IMG/VR virus record: IMGVR_UViG_3300025430_000059
Location: 1 to 35,732 of that record
Direction: 5' to 3' (one strand)
DNA from: a virus
DNA: 35,732 nucleotides
Shown piece after piece: positions 30,876 through 35,732 of this stretch (within the stretch, counting starts at the first letter, position 1; each line of letters begins with the position of its first letter). A program made the translations under genes and the position numbers. The notes beneath the pieces were generated by a model that saw nothing but the letters and a program-made list of their open reading frames with translations, was not told where the DNA came from and did not search any database.

Positions 30876-30878
30876 GGT

Positions 30879-31049
30879 TTAATCCTCCAAGTTAAGTAGT
30901 AAGTGTAAGCCCTTTACTTCTAGCGTACAACCACTAGCAACATAAGTAGCACCATTTGATTCTACATGCTGTACTGTAGCCTCAGGAAAGTTCTCATCCA
31001 TATAAGTAATCAAGTCATCTTTGGTATTAAAAAATATATCATGCTTCAT
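30879..31049 (-). CDS. Small hypothetical protein, 56 residues
   Basis: Begins MKHDIFFNTKDDLITYMDEN at ATG 31049, with GGGAG about five bases upstream overlapping the preceding stop region; the longer frame from an upstream ATG would overlap that gene by 40 bases and lacks a site. Compact alpha-beta look (ATVQHVESNGATYVASGCTL, EVKGLHLLLNLED). One Cys. No family is recognised. Confidence 0.62.
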   Translation of the reverse strand: MKHDIFFNTKDDLITYMDENFPEATVQHVESNGATYVASGCTLEVKGLHLLLNLED

Positions 31050-31053
31050 TGTA

Positions 31054-31275
31054 TTACTCCCAGTCTTTAAAGTCACCACTACGCTCATTGTCAAAATAAC
31101 CCTGCATGTATACTGCTATCTCTTCATCGGTCAAATCAGTGACGGCCTCGCCGTTGTAACTGCCTTCAGGATAATAGTGAGGCCTCATTGGCCTGCGATA
31201 ATAAGAGTCAGCTCCGCCTCTATCGTATAGGCTGCCATGGTTTGCTATTGTGCTGTGAAAGTCTATTGCGCTCAT
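31054..31275 (-). CDS. Small conserved phage protein, 73 residues
   Basis: Starts MSAIDFHSTIANHGSLYDRG. The middle (GGADSYYRRPMRPHYYPEGS) is Tyr/Arg/Pro-rich and the tail carries DLTDEEIAVYMQGYFDNERS. The N-terminal block and the 'DRGGADSYY.R...PHyYP' stretch are typical of a small early phage protein found in many podo- and siphoviruses, without known function. AGGAAAA precedes the ATG. It marks the left border of the GGCC-rich block. Confidence 0.72.
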   Translation of the reverse strand: MSAIDFHSTIANHGSLYDRGGADSYYRRPMRPHYYPEGSYNGEAVTDLTDEEIAVYMQGYFDNERSGDFKDWE

Positions 31276-31286
31276 GATATTTTCCT

Positions 31287-31448
31287 TTATGCGTGTACGT
31301 TATTAGTATTAAACAAGTCTCTACCTAAGTCTATTAGGGTTTTCCCTTGCTCTTCAGTCATCCCTCTATGCTCTGCAAACAATGCAGGGCTAAGATAGTT
31401 ATTTTTAAAGTCCAAATACTGCTCGATTAAATAGTCTCTAGTGCTCAT
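31287..31448 (-). CDS. Small conserved phage protein, 53 residues
   Basis: A gene in the gap between two longer frames, starting MSTRDYLIEQYLDFKNNYLS with GGAG nine bases upstream. The helical product carries ALFAEHRGMTEEQGKTLIDL and ends NTNNVHA. The 'EhrGmteeqg..Li.lgr' segment recurs in small early proteins of T7-like and other podoviruses and is usually unannotated. Acidic and soluble. The upstream gene ends three bases before the start. Confidence 0.68.
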   Translation of the reverse strand: MSTRDYLIEQYLDFKNNYLSPALFAEHRGMTEEQGKTLIDLGRDLFNTNNVHA

Positions 31449-31451
31449 GGT

Positions 31452-31676
31452 TTAATCTCCTACTCTTATAAATTGAAAATGGTCTTTAATAAACTGCTCG
31501 GCCTCATCCTGGACAATCTCCCAATGGCCTGTAGTGTTGCCATTAGTATCTCGCACTTTTCCCTTAGTAAGGCCCAGGCCTACATCACTTGCAATGTATT
31601 CCACGTTCTTTCTTAGCTCGTATCCTAGGTCCTGGTATGCGTCGTTATCCAGGTTAATATTTAATTTGAATTCCAT
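31452..31676 (-). CDS. Small hypothetical protein, 74 residues
   Basis: Starts MEFKLNINLDNDAYQDLGYE, then RKNVEYIASDVGLGLTKGKV and a short C-terminus with HWEIVQDEAEQFIKDHFQFI. The pattern of an acidic strand, a helix and a Trp/Phe-rich end recurs in small phage proteins often annotated as hypothetical. It lies in the GGCC-rich block. TAATG couples it to its upstream neighbour. Confidence 0.66.
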   Translation of the reverse strand: MEFKLNINLDNDAYQDLGYELRKNVEYIASDVGLGLTKGKVRDTNGNTTGHWEIVQDEAEQFIKDHFQFIRVGD

Positions 31677-31978
31677 TATGCATTCTCCATTAACTCGGCC
31701 CAGTCCTGGCCTCTTTCTGCTGCAACAAAATCATATGAACCTTTTGTACCTGCTTGCACTTGGTCTCTAGATGGAATGTGATTACCATAATAATCTCTTG
31801 CTTCGCTCTTACCTAGCATGCAAAGGCCTGCCGATATTGCGTCCATCATGGCCCTGCCATATGAACCCTGAAGGCCCCATAATCCACTGTTAATAGTACG
31901 TTGCAAGGCCTGGTAATAATCCTCCATTGTGGCCTCTTCGTCGCATTCGATTGTATCGATATCATTTAAGCTTAGCAT
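31676..31978 (-). CDS. Conserved phage protein, 100 residues
   Basis: Begins MLSLNDIDTIECDEEATMED and contains YYQALQRTINSGLWGLQGSY, GRAMMDAISAGLCMLGKSEA, RDYYGNHIPSRDQVQAG. The 'GLWGLQGSYGRAMM.AI..G.C.lG...a.DYYGN.iPSR' series is a recurrent early protein in podo- and siphoviruses; its function is not known to me. Soluble and mixed helical. TAATG links it to the gene before. It is within the GGCC-rich block. Confidence 0.75.
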   Translation of the reverse strand: MLSLNDIDTIECDEEATMEDYYQALQRTINSGLWGLQGSYGRAMMDAISAGLCMLGKSEARDYYGNHIPSRDQVQAGTKGSYDFVAAERGQDWAELMENA

Positions 31979-32184
31979 TATTTTACCCCTTGAATTAAAC
32001 CGTCTACCATTGTGACAGTCGCAAAAAACTCTCGGCCCAGGCCTGTAATATGGGGACGGTTTGCCCCTGTAATGCTGCCAGTGGCCTTATACTCAGGACC
32101 AAATAAACTGGTCTCTATATATCGCAACGGTTTACCAATGCTTTCTTTTAATGCTTTCTTGCTTACGTATTTAAGTACAATCAT
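31978..32184 (-). CDS. Small conserved phage protein, 68 residues
   Basis: Basic N-terminus (MIVLKYVSKKALKESIGKPL), then RYIETSLFGPEYKATGSITG, ANRPHITGLGREFFATVTMV. The block 'KkaLKe.iGk.LryieTS.fGpEy...G...GanRP' is a conserved early-region protein in environmental phages. It is probably a small beta-barrel, possibly nucleic-acid binding from its charge. AGGAG precedes the ATG, and a weak hairpin sits upstream of it. Confidence 0.72.
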   Translation of the reverse strand: MIVLKYVSKKALKESIGKPLRYIETSLFGPEYKATGSITGANRPHITGLGREFFATVTMVDGLIQGVK

Positions 32185-32233
32185 TTTAAATTCTCCTAGT
32201 TAGTTAGACTACAATTACAGTTTAGTAAGTAAA

Positions 32234-32252
32234 ACCTATATCGTCTATAGGT
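32234..32252 (-). terminator. Weak hairpin between GP88-like gene and downstream genes
   Basis: ACCTATA, loop TCGTC and TATAGGT form a perfect seven-base-pair stem, followed leftward by TTTACTTAC. The stem is AU-rich, so it may be a partial terminator or a processing site rather than a full stop. It lies in the 76-base gap upstream of the 68-residue gene. Confidence 0.35.
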
Positions 32253-32260
32253 GTTTACCC

Positions 32261-32998
32261 TTAGTTAAGTACAAATCCTGAATTATCTTTTACGGCCTTG
32301 CCCTTGGCATACAATGCGACAATATGGCCTTGAGGCTCAACGTGACGCACGTCGCTATCGTCACCAGGTAAGACGGTCATGCCCTTGAATGTTAATGGGA
32401 TATCGGCCTTAAACCTAAACACTGCAGCGATACGGAATTGGTTTTTAATAGCAAGCTTATTAAATTTTGTAAACGTGCTGGCCCCTGAATAACTAAACGT
32501 CAAATCATAATTATTGGGTAAGTCTTTTCTATTGGGTATTTTTGTATAATCGTAAAATTGTACCAATGGAAAACGGGCCATTAAATTGGGATAAGCTTTA
32601 CCGTCAAAGTCTATAAACCCTTCATTTTCCCAGCGTATGTCCGACGTACCGTTTAACCTAATAAGCAATTCCTGGCCCAGCTTAGCAGCTTTACGCTGGC
32701 CCTTTTCTATATCTTTTATTAGGTTTAACAGAAAAGATTGTTTATTATTAAAAAAGCTTTTAGTCTTATTGATACGTGCCAATTGAATAGAATTGAATGC
32801 GCCTCGGCCTGCAGTGTATAAACAGGCCTTTTCACAATTGGCAGCTTTTGCCATTGGGCATACCTGGTGACCTGATATATCCGACGGGGCCAGATATAGG
32901 ATACCTGTATAAAATCCCAGCTTTTCACCTTTGACGGTTTTCGCATTGGTATTAAAACCTAGTAAGGCCTTGCGCTTGAATTGTAATTTATAACTCAT
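32261..32998 (-). CDS. GP88-like cysteine-containing protein
   Basis: A 245-residue protein resembling the mycobacteriophage gene product 88 family. Signs are the N-terminal LGFYTGILYLAPSDISGHQV, a Cys cluster CPMAKAANCEKAC (Cys47, 55, 59), LLIRLNGTSDIRWENEGFID, VQFYDYTKIPNRKDLPNNYD and LTFSYSGAS. The strand-like blocks 'RLNGTSDIRWE', 'FYDYTK', 'LTFSYSG' and the Cys cluster suggest a half-barrel with a bound metal or Fe-S cluster, in the manner of radical-SAM-like enzymes, but the classical CxxxCxxC spacing is not present. Function unknown. AAAGGA precedes the ATG. It is in the GGCC-rich block. Confidence 0.72.
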   Translation of the reverse strand: MSYKLQFKRKALLGFNTNAKTVKGEKLGFYTGILYLAPSDISGHQVCPMAKAANCEKACLYTAGRGAFNSIQLARINKTKSFFNNKQSFLLNLIKDIEKGQRKAAKLGQELLIRLNGTSDIRWENEGFIDFDGKAYPNLMARFPLVQFYDYTKIPNRKDLPNNYDLTFSYSGASTFTKFNKLAIKNQFRIAAVFRFKADIPLTFKGMTVLPGDDSDVRHVEPQGHIVALYAKGKAVKDNSGFVLN

Positions 32999-33012
32999 GA
33001 TGTATTGTCCTT

Positions 33013-33111
33013 TTAAAGTGTATCAGTAACGATAAGTATGAGCACTGTAAACAATCCTGCCATTAGGATAAACCCTAAGACGTTTGCTAGTATGTTAATT
33101 AGTTTATGCAT
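33013..33111 (-). CDS. Tiny membrane peptide, 32 residues
   Basis: A single-helix membrane peptide: MHKLINILANVLGFILMAG, then LFTVLILIVTDTL. It has a strong AAAGGG eight bases before the ATG and ends 14 bases before the GP88-like start. It is the first gene of the leftward operon after the long leader. No relatives are recognised. Because it is short, it could be overlooked; the good ribosome binding site and hydrophobic composition support it. Confidence 0.62.
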   Translation of the reverse strand: MHKLINILANVLGFILMAGLFTVLILIVTDTL

Positions 33112-33170
33112 GGTGTAACCCTTTATTGAATAGTTAAACTGTAAAGCATGTATACACTATAACGGGCCAT

Positions 33171-33192
33171 TGCCATATAAATCTATAGGGAT
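33171..33192 (+). promoter_or_regulatory. CTATAGGG element 1 (T7/SP6-like promoter candidate)
   Basis: Contains TAAATCTATAGGGAT and matches element 3 on the opposite strand at 20 of 22 positions, both beginning TGCC. The CTATAGGG core equals the initiation end of T7-class promoters. A transcript from the first G would begin GGGATAAACCC, a small hairpin. No single-subunit RNA polymerase gene is in the window. Confidence 0.42.
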
Positions 33193-33247
33193 AAACCCTA
33201 GGTTTTAAGCTTTTACATTTCACAATATGAGAAAAGCCAGGGCCATT

Positions 33248-33256
33248 CTATAGGGG
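33248..33256 (+). promoter_or_regulatory. CTATAGGG element 2
   Basis: CTATAGGGG preceded by GCCATT, resembling element 1 with three bases missing between GCCAT and TCTATAGGG. Same orientation as element 1, 68 bases away. Less complete than elements 1 and 3. Confidence 0.3.
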
Positions 33257-33373
33257 ATAACGGGATAGTAACTGCAGGGCATTGGGCAGGGTTGTCTTAT
33301 CATTTCGCATTGTGGAATAGTACTTAGGTAATGAAGGTAAGTTATTGAATAGATTACTGCAGCGATAACTCAT

Positions 33374-33414
33374 TAATTAATACGATAGTTTATAGAGTCT
33401 TTATCGATTAATTA
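33374..33414. repeat. AT-rich inverted repeat
   Basis: TAATTAATACGATA (33374-33387) and TATCGATTAATTA (33402-33414) are inverted copies with one extra base, around a 14-base loop. AT-rich with a CGAT core; it lies midway between elements 2 and 3. It could be an origin or a protein site. Confidence 0.5.
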
Positions 33415-33461
33415 GATAAGGGCTTGGCAGTACTTAGCAGGCCTGGGCAAAGCTGGGGAGA

Positions 33462-33483
33462 ATCCCTATAGATTTACAGGGCA
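33462..33483 (-). promoter_or_regulatory. CTATAGGG element 3 (leftward)
   Basis: The leftward reading is TGCC, then TAAATCTATAGGGAT, 20/22 identical to element 1. A transcript would begin GGGATTCTCCCC, again a short hairpin. It points toward the leftward operon. Confidence 0.42.
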
Positions 33484-33609
33484 GGGGAGGGTCAAAAAGA
33501 ATTATTATAGTTTTTATATAACGCTATTTATAACGCTGACATACTTTTTAAAACAAGGGGTAGTATCCGCATAGAGAAGTCTAGGAAAGACTGCAGAGTT
33601 ACTAGGCAG

Positions 33610-33683
33610 GGCTAACCTGTGCTCGGTAGCCTGTGGAAGATGTGCTCGAAGCACTGTGAAGGGCTGAGAAGTTCTCTTTGCCC
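33610..33683. ncRNA. Candidate structured RNA: three consecutive stem-loops
   Basis: Stem-loop 1: GGCT and ACC pair with GGT and AGCC across a TGTGCTC loop, one bulged A (33610-33631). Stem-loop 2: GTGCT-CGA-AGCAC (33642-33654). Stem-loop 3: GGGC and GAGA pair with TCTC and GCCC with short internal asymmetry (33661-33683). The stretch is much GC-richer than its surroundings and has no open frame. Read leftward it would be the early part of the operon's leader; orientation is not settled. Confidence 0.42.
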
Positions 33684-33688
33684 TATAG
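33681..33688 (-). promoter_or_regulatory. CTATAGGG element 4 (leftward)
   Basis: Leftward reading TAGTACTATAGGGCA. The core ACTATAGGG matches the T7 promoter initiation region, but the upstream bases differ from elements 1 and 3. A transcript from its first G would start with GGGC of stem-loop 3, so its 5' end would be folded. Confidence 0.33.
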
Positions 33689-33758
33689 TACTACATAGAT
33701 AAAGACATCTTAGTAGCTACTTAGTAATAACCTTTAATAGTAAACTCTATAAAATACT

Positions 33759-33800
33759 TACTATACAGAAACTAAAAAGAACTACTAAGATACTATACAG
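33759..33800. repeat. Direct repeat TACTATACAG, 32 bases apart
   Basis: TACTATACAG occurs at 33759-33768 and 33791-33800, spaced by 32 bases, about three helical turns, just downstream of the leftward promoter. A protein binding site pair is possible. Confidence 0.4.
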
Positions 33801-33803
33801 TAT

Positions 33804-33832
33804 ATAATAGCATACATTTTTAGATTTGTCAA
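33804..33832 (-). promoter_or_regulatory. Leftward sigma70 promoter
   Basis: On the minus strand TTGACA (33832-33827, perfect) and TATTAT (33809-33804, one mismatch) with a 17-base spacer. It would transcribe leftward from about 33797 into the long leader and the early-type operon. Divergent from the promoter at 33949. Confidence 0.65.
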
Positions 33833-33876
33833 GTACTATCTTCATTGTCTTTATTGTCTCTTTTAGATTAGGGTTT

Positions 33877-33934
33877 TGTATCTCATAGTATACATAACGT
33901 AGGTATTTGTAAACAATGAGATACATTTTGTATC
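33877..33934. promoter_or_regulatory. Operator-like inverted repeats TGTATC
   Basis: TGTATCTCAT (33877-33886) and ATGAGATACA (33916-33925) are perfect 10-base inverted copies. A third half-site TGTATC (33929-33934) forms GATACA-TTT-TGTATC with the second. The array lies between the two divergent promoters and ends 15 bases before the rightward -35, a typical place for repressor or activator binding. Confidence 0.6.
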
Positions 33935-33948
33935 TTTTAAAATAATCC

Positions 33949-33977
33949 TTGACTTTTAAACAAAAGCATGTTATAAT
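33949..33977 (+). promoter_or_regulatory. Strong rightward sigma70 promoter
   Basis: TTGACT (33949-33954), 17-base spacer, TATAAT (33972-33977): the best promoter in the window. The start of transcription would be near 33984, so the ATG at 33976 and the TTG at 33949 cannot be used. The ATG at 34000 with AAAGGA upstream is the gene start. Confidence 0.82.
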
Positions 33978-33999
33978 GACCCCACAAGTAAAGGAACGT

Positions 34000-34545
34000 A
34001 TGACAAGGCGTAAAAAGAGAGATTTAAAAGCTGAAGGTAAATGGTGGTCGGATACTCAGAAACTTGAGGCTGCTACTACATTCTTAGCTTTAGGCAATGG
34101 CGCACAGACTGCTGCTGTCTTAGACATACCCTTAGCTACCTTTAATCGTTGGCGTTATGCTGACTGGTTCAAGAAGATGGTTGATGACCTTAAGTCTGAA
34201 GATAACTTAAAGCTCAATGCTAGGTTAACTAAGATTGTGTCTAAAGCTTTAGATGTGACTGAGGACCGCTTAGAAAAAGGTAACTATCAATATGACCCTA
34301 AGACTTCTGAGCTAATTCGTGTTCCTGTCAGTTTAAAGGATGCTACCAAGGTCGCTAATGATATGTTAGCTCGTAAGGACATCATTGAAGATAAGCCTAT
34401 ACAGGAGCAGATAGAGCGTACTGTAGACGACAGACTAGCTAAGCTTGCTGAACAGTTCAGAGCCTTTGCTAAGCCTAAAACAACTGAAAAAGATATTACA
34501 CCTCAACCTTTGGTACTCGAACATGCCCCGCAAGGAACCACGTAA
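34000..34545 (+). CDS. terS: Small terminase subunit (TerS2)
   Basis: A 181-residue protein. The start at 34000 is fixed by AAAGGA and by the promoter, whose -10 overlaps upstream ATGs. An N-terminal HTH region (WWSDTQKLEAATTFLALGNG, AQTAAVLDIPLATFNRWRYA) is followed by long helices (KLNARLTKIVSKALDVTEDR, LEKGNYQYD) and VPVSLKDATKVANDMLARKD, the usual layout of small terminase proteins of this type in podo- and myoviruses. It should bind viral DNA and pair with TerL2 downstream. Unlike TerS1 it has a clear HTH and normal length. Confidence 0.82.
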   Translation: MTRRKKRDLKAEGKWWSDTQKLEAATTFLALGNGAQTAAVLDIPLATFNRWRYADWFKKMVDDLKSEDNLKLNARLTKIVSKALDVTEDRLEKGNYQYDPKTSELIRVPVSLKDATKVANDMLARKDIIEDKPIQEQIERTVDDRLAKLAEQFRAFAKPKTTEKDITPQPLVLEHAPQGTT

Positions 34546-34786
34546 CTACAAACAAGAATATAAAGACTACCATGGTACTGGGACTCAAAAGAAGAACAGA
34601 GCCTCCAGGAATGGTGCAAGAGCTGAAATGGCTTCTGCTGGTAAGGTCTCCAAAGGTGATGGTAAAGAAGTTGACCACAAGAAACCTTTAAGTAAAGGCG
34701 GTAGTACCGCTAAGAGCAACCTTCGAGTTGTAAGCAAGGCAGTAAATAGAAAAAAAGGTAATAGAACGAGTGGAGCTAACAAGTGA
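34523..34786 (+). CDS. HNH endonuclease of packaging module
   Basis: An 87-residue basic HNH protein overlapping TerS2 by 23 bases. It begins MPRKEPRNYKQEYKDYHGTG and carries KKNRASRNGARAEMASAGKV, then KGDGKEVDHKKPLSKGGSTA, KSNLRVVSKAVNRKK. EVDHKKPLSKGG with the following Asn and His/Asn positions is the HNH core. Such short HNH proteins sit beside terminase genes in many phages and help cos cleavage or packaging. No relationship to the HNH-AP2 genes. It ends inside TerL2. Confidence 0.88.
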   Translation: MPRKEPRNYKQEYKDYHGTGTQKKNRASRNGARAEMASAGKVSKGDGKEVDHKKPLSKGGSTAKSNLRVVSKAVNRKKGNRTSGANK

Positions 34787-35732
34787 AGTCATTGAAGGTT
34801 TTAGTAACGCCTGTCTAGTTAAGAACTATGATTCGGCTACGGAGACCCCAGAATTCCACAGAGAACTGTGGAGCTTGTGCTGCCATAAAGACAAGTTTGT
34901 TGCTATTGCTGCTCCTCGTGGTCATGGTAAATCTACTGCCGTCACTTACGCATATTGTCTTGCAGAAGTACTATTTCGTAGGTCTAAGTATGTCTTGATT
35001 GTCTCAGACAGCTTCTCGCAAGCTGGTTTGTTCTTAGGTGATATTATTAAAGAACTCAGGGACAATGACGATATACATGGTTTATTTGGTAACATTGAGT
35101 TGACAAAGCAAACCGAAGATGATATAATAGGTAAATTCGATGATGGTCATACATTTAGAATCCAAGCTAAAGGTTCAGAACAAAAGCTTCGTGGTTTGAA
35201 ATGGCTGAACAAACGTCCAGACTTAATCATCTGTGACGATATGGAATCTGATGAACAGGTTCTAAACAAGGATAGACGTGAAAAGCTTCGTAGATGGTTC
35301 TACTCAGCTCTTATCCCTGCTCTGTCAGTTACAGGTAAGATTCGCATAGTAGGTACTATTTTGCACTTAGACTCCCTTCTTGAAAGGTTGATGCCTGAGT
35401 CCCAACTAGCCTCGCTGGGCACTAAAGCTTTAAAGAATCTCATTACTGAAGATTTAAAGCAGTTTACAAATTACAAGACTTCTTGGTTGTCCATTAAGTA
35501 CAGAGCACACACAGATGACTTTAGTAAGATACTGTGGCCTGATAGATGGAACAAGAAAGCTTTAGAAGAGCGTAAAGCTCAATACGTCGCACAAGGTTTG
35601 GCTGACGTATATTCTCAAGAGATGCTCAACGTACCTCTTGATGATGCTAACGGATTCTTTAAAGAAAGTGATTTTACTCCTTTAAAAGACGAAGATAGAA
35701 AACTTAACCTAAATTATTATATAGCTGCTGAC
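34770..35732 (+). CDS. terL: Terminase large subunit (TerL2), partial
   Basis: The first 321 residues of a second, different TerL, cut by the window edge. It starts at GTG 34770 (AAAGGT ten bases before), overlapping the HNH gene by 17 bases. Walker A is APRGHGKST (48-56), Walker B DLIICDD (151-157), the coupling motif IVGTILHLDSLL (193-204), and the late DANGFFKESDF region leads to the start of the nuclease domain (YYIAAD at the edge). Sequence differs throughout from TerL1 at 2245. The module TerS-HNH-TerL is a usual order in podoviruses. Whether its portal gene follows is beyond view. Confidence 0.92.
   Translation, partial: MELTSEVIEGFSNACLVKNYDSATETPEFHRELWSLCCHKDKFVAIAAPRGHGKSTAVTYAYCLAEVLFRRSKYVLIVSDSFSQAGLFLGDIIKELRDNDDIHGLFGNIELTKQTEDDIIGKFDDGHTFRIQAKGSEQKLRGLKWLNKRPDLIICDDMESDEQVLNKDRREKLRRWFYSALIPALSVTGKIRIVGTILHLDSLLERLMPESQLASLGTKALKNLITEDLKQFTNYKTSWLSIKYRAHTDDFSKILWPDRWNKKALEERKAQYVAQGLADVYSQEMLNVPLDDANGFFKESDFTPLKDEDRKLNLNYYIAAD

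Larger units (their letters stand above)
33112..33803. other. Long intergenic leader region of leftward operon
   Basis: About 690 bases without a convincing gene. It holds four CTATAGGG elements, an AT-rich inverted repeat (33374-33414), several CAGGG runs on the plus strand (for example about 33237, 33274, 33286, 33477, 33605) and three consecutive stem-loops. If the leftward promoter at 33804-33832 is used, the leader of the first gene would be about 685 bases long. Frames of 15-27 codons exist but lack good ribosome binding sites. Confidence 0.75.

Noticed and set aside
33248-33270. Similarity of TAGGGGATAACGGGATA to the I-SceI recognition site
   Set aside because: Several mismatches and a shifted insertion; no LAGLIDADG gene is visible. 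Chance similarity in a G-rich stretch is more likely.
33112-33300. Short leftward frames of 15-27 codons in the leader (for example starting at 33170)
   Set aside because: No convincing ribosome binding sites; composition is not gene-like. A leader peptide cannot be ruled out but is not supported.
33590-33690. Possible tRNA in the structured intergenic stretch
   Set aside because: No T-loop GTTCGANNC, no acceptor pairing and no anticodon arm of correct length could be found.
1-35732. Search for integrase, lysogeny repressor, toxin-antitoxin, defence islands or CRISPR repeats
   Set aside because: No such genes or repeat arrays were recognised; lifestyle cannot be decided from this window.

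Overview
The window is a 35.7 kb piece of an AT-rich tailed-phage (Caudoviricetes) genome with podovirus-type virion genes. I see no rRNA, tRNA, CRISPR array or bacterial housekeeping gene. The host is probably Gram-negative, because the lysis cassette ends in a nested Rz/Rz1 spanin pair followed by a GH108-type endolysin. Gene style (VRR-NUC nuclease, glycine-rich adhesins, P22 gp10-like tail protein) resembles phages of aquatic Proteobacteria, but the host cannot be fixed from the sequence.

Layout. (1) Positions 1-1383: the edge of a leftward probable HTH gene, then a rightward VRR-NUC gene, an HNH-AP2 homing endonuclease behind a strong hairpin, and two small genes. (2) 1429-25368: one long, nearly gapless rightward operon. 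It carries a GIY-YIG endonuclease, terminase (TerS1/TerL1) and portal, then a tail-fibre/adhesin cassette with two glycine-rich paralogues and a glycosyltransferase-like gene. Scaffold, major capsid protein, head-completion and tail genes, ejection-type proteins, a small fibre and the lysis genes (holin candidates, Rz with embedded Rz1, endolysin) follow. (3) 25365-25856: a second HNH-AP2 endonuclease in the opposite orientation, again behind a hairpin. (4) 25928-33111: a leftward operon of about 26 mostly tiny overlapping genes around a T7 gp4-like primase-helicase, with a GP88-like cysteine protein near its start. Several of these genes are under 60 codons. (5) 33112-33999: an intergenic control region with divergent sigma70-type promoters, inverted-repeat operators, four CTATAGGG elements resembling T7/SP6-class promoters, and three consecutive stem-loops. 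(6) 34000-35732: a second, unrelated packaging module (TerS2, HNH, TerL2), cut by the window edge.

The most notable points are the two terminase modules on one contig, the 2.3 kb block (about 31.14-33.44 kb) with roughly ten times the GGCC density of the rest, the cluster of CTATAGGG promoter-like elements whose transcripts would start in hairpins, and the glycosyltransferase gene with no ATG, GTG, TTG or CTG start for its conserved N-terminus. A chimeric assembly joining two phages cannot be excluded and should be tested first.
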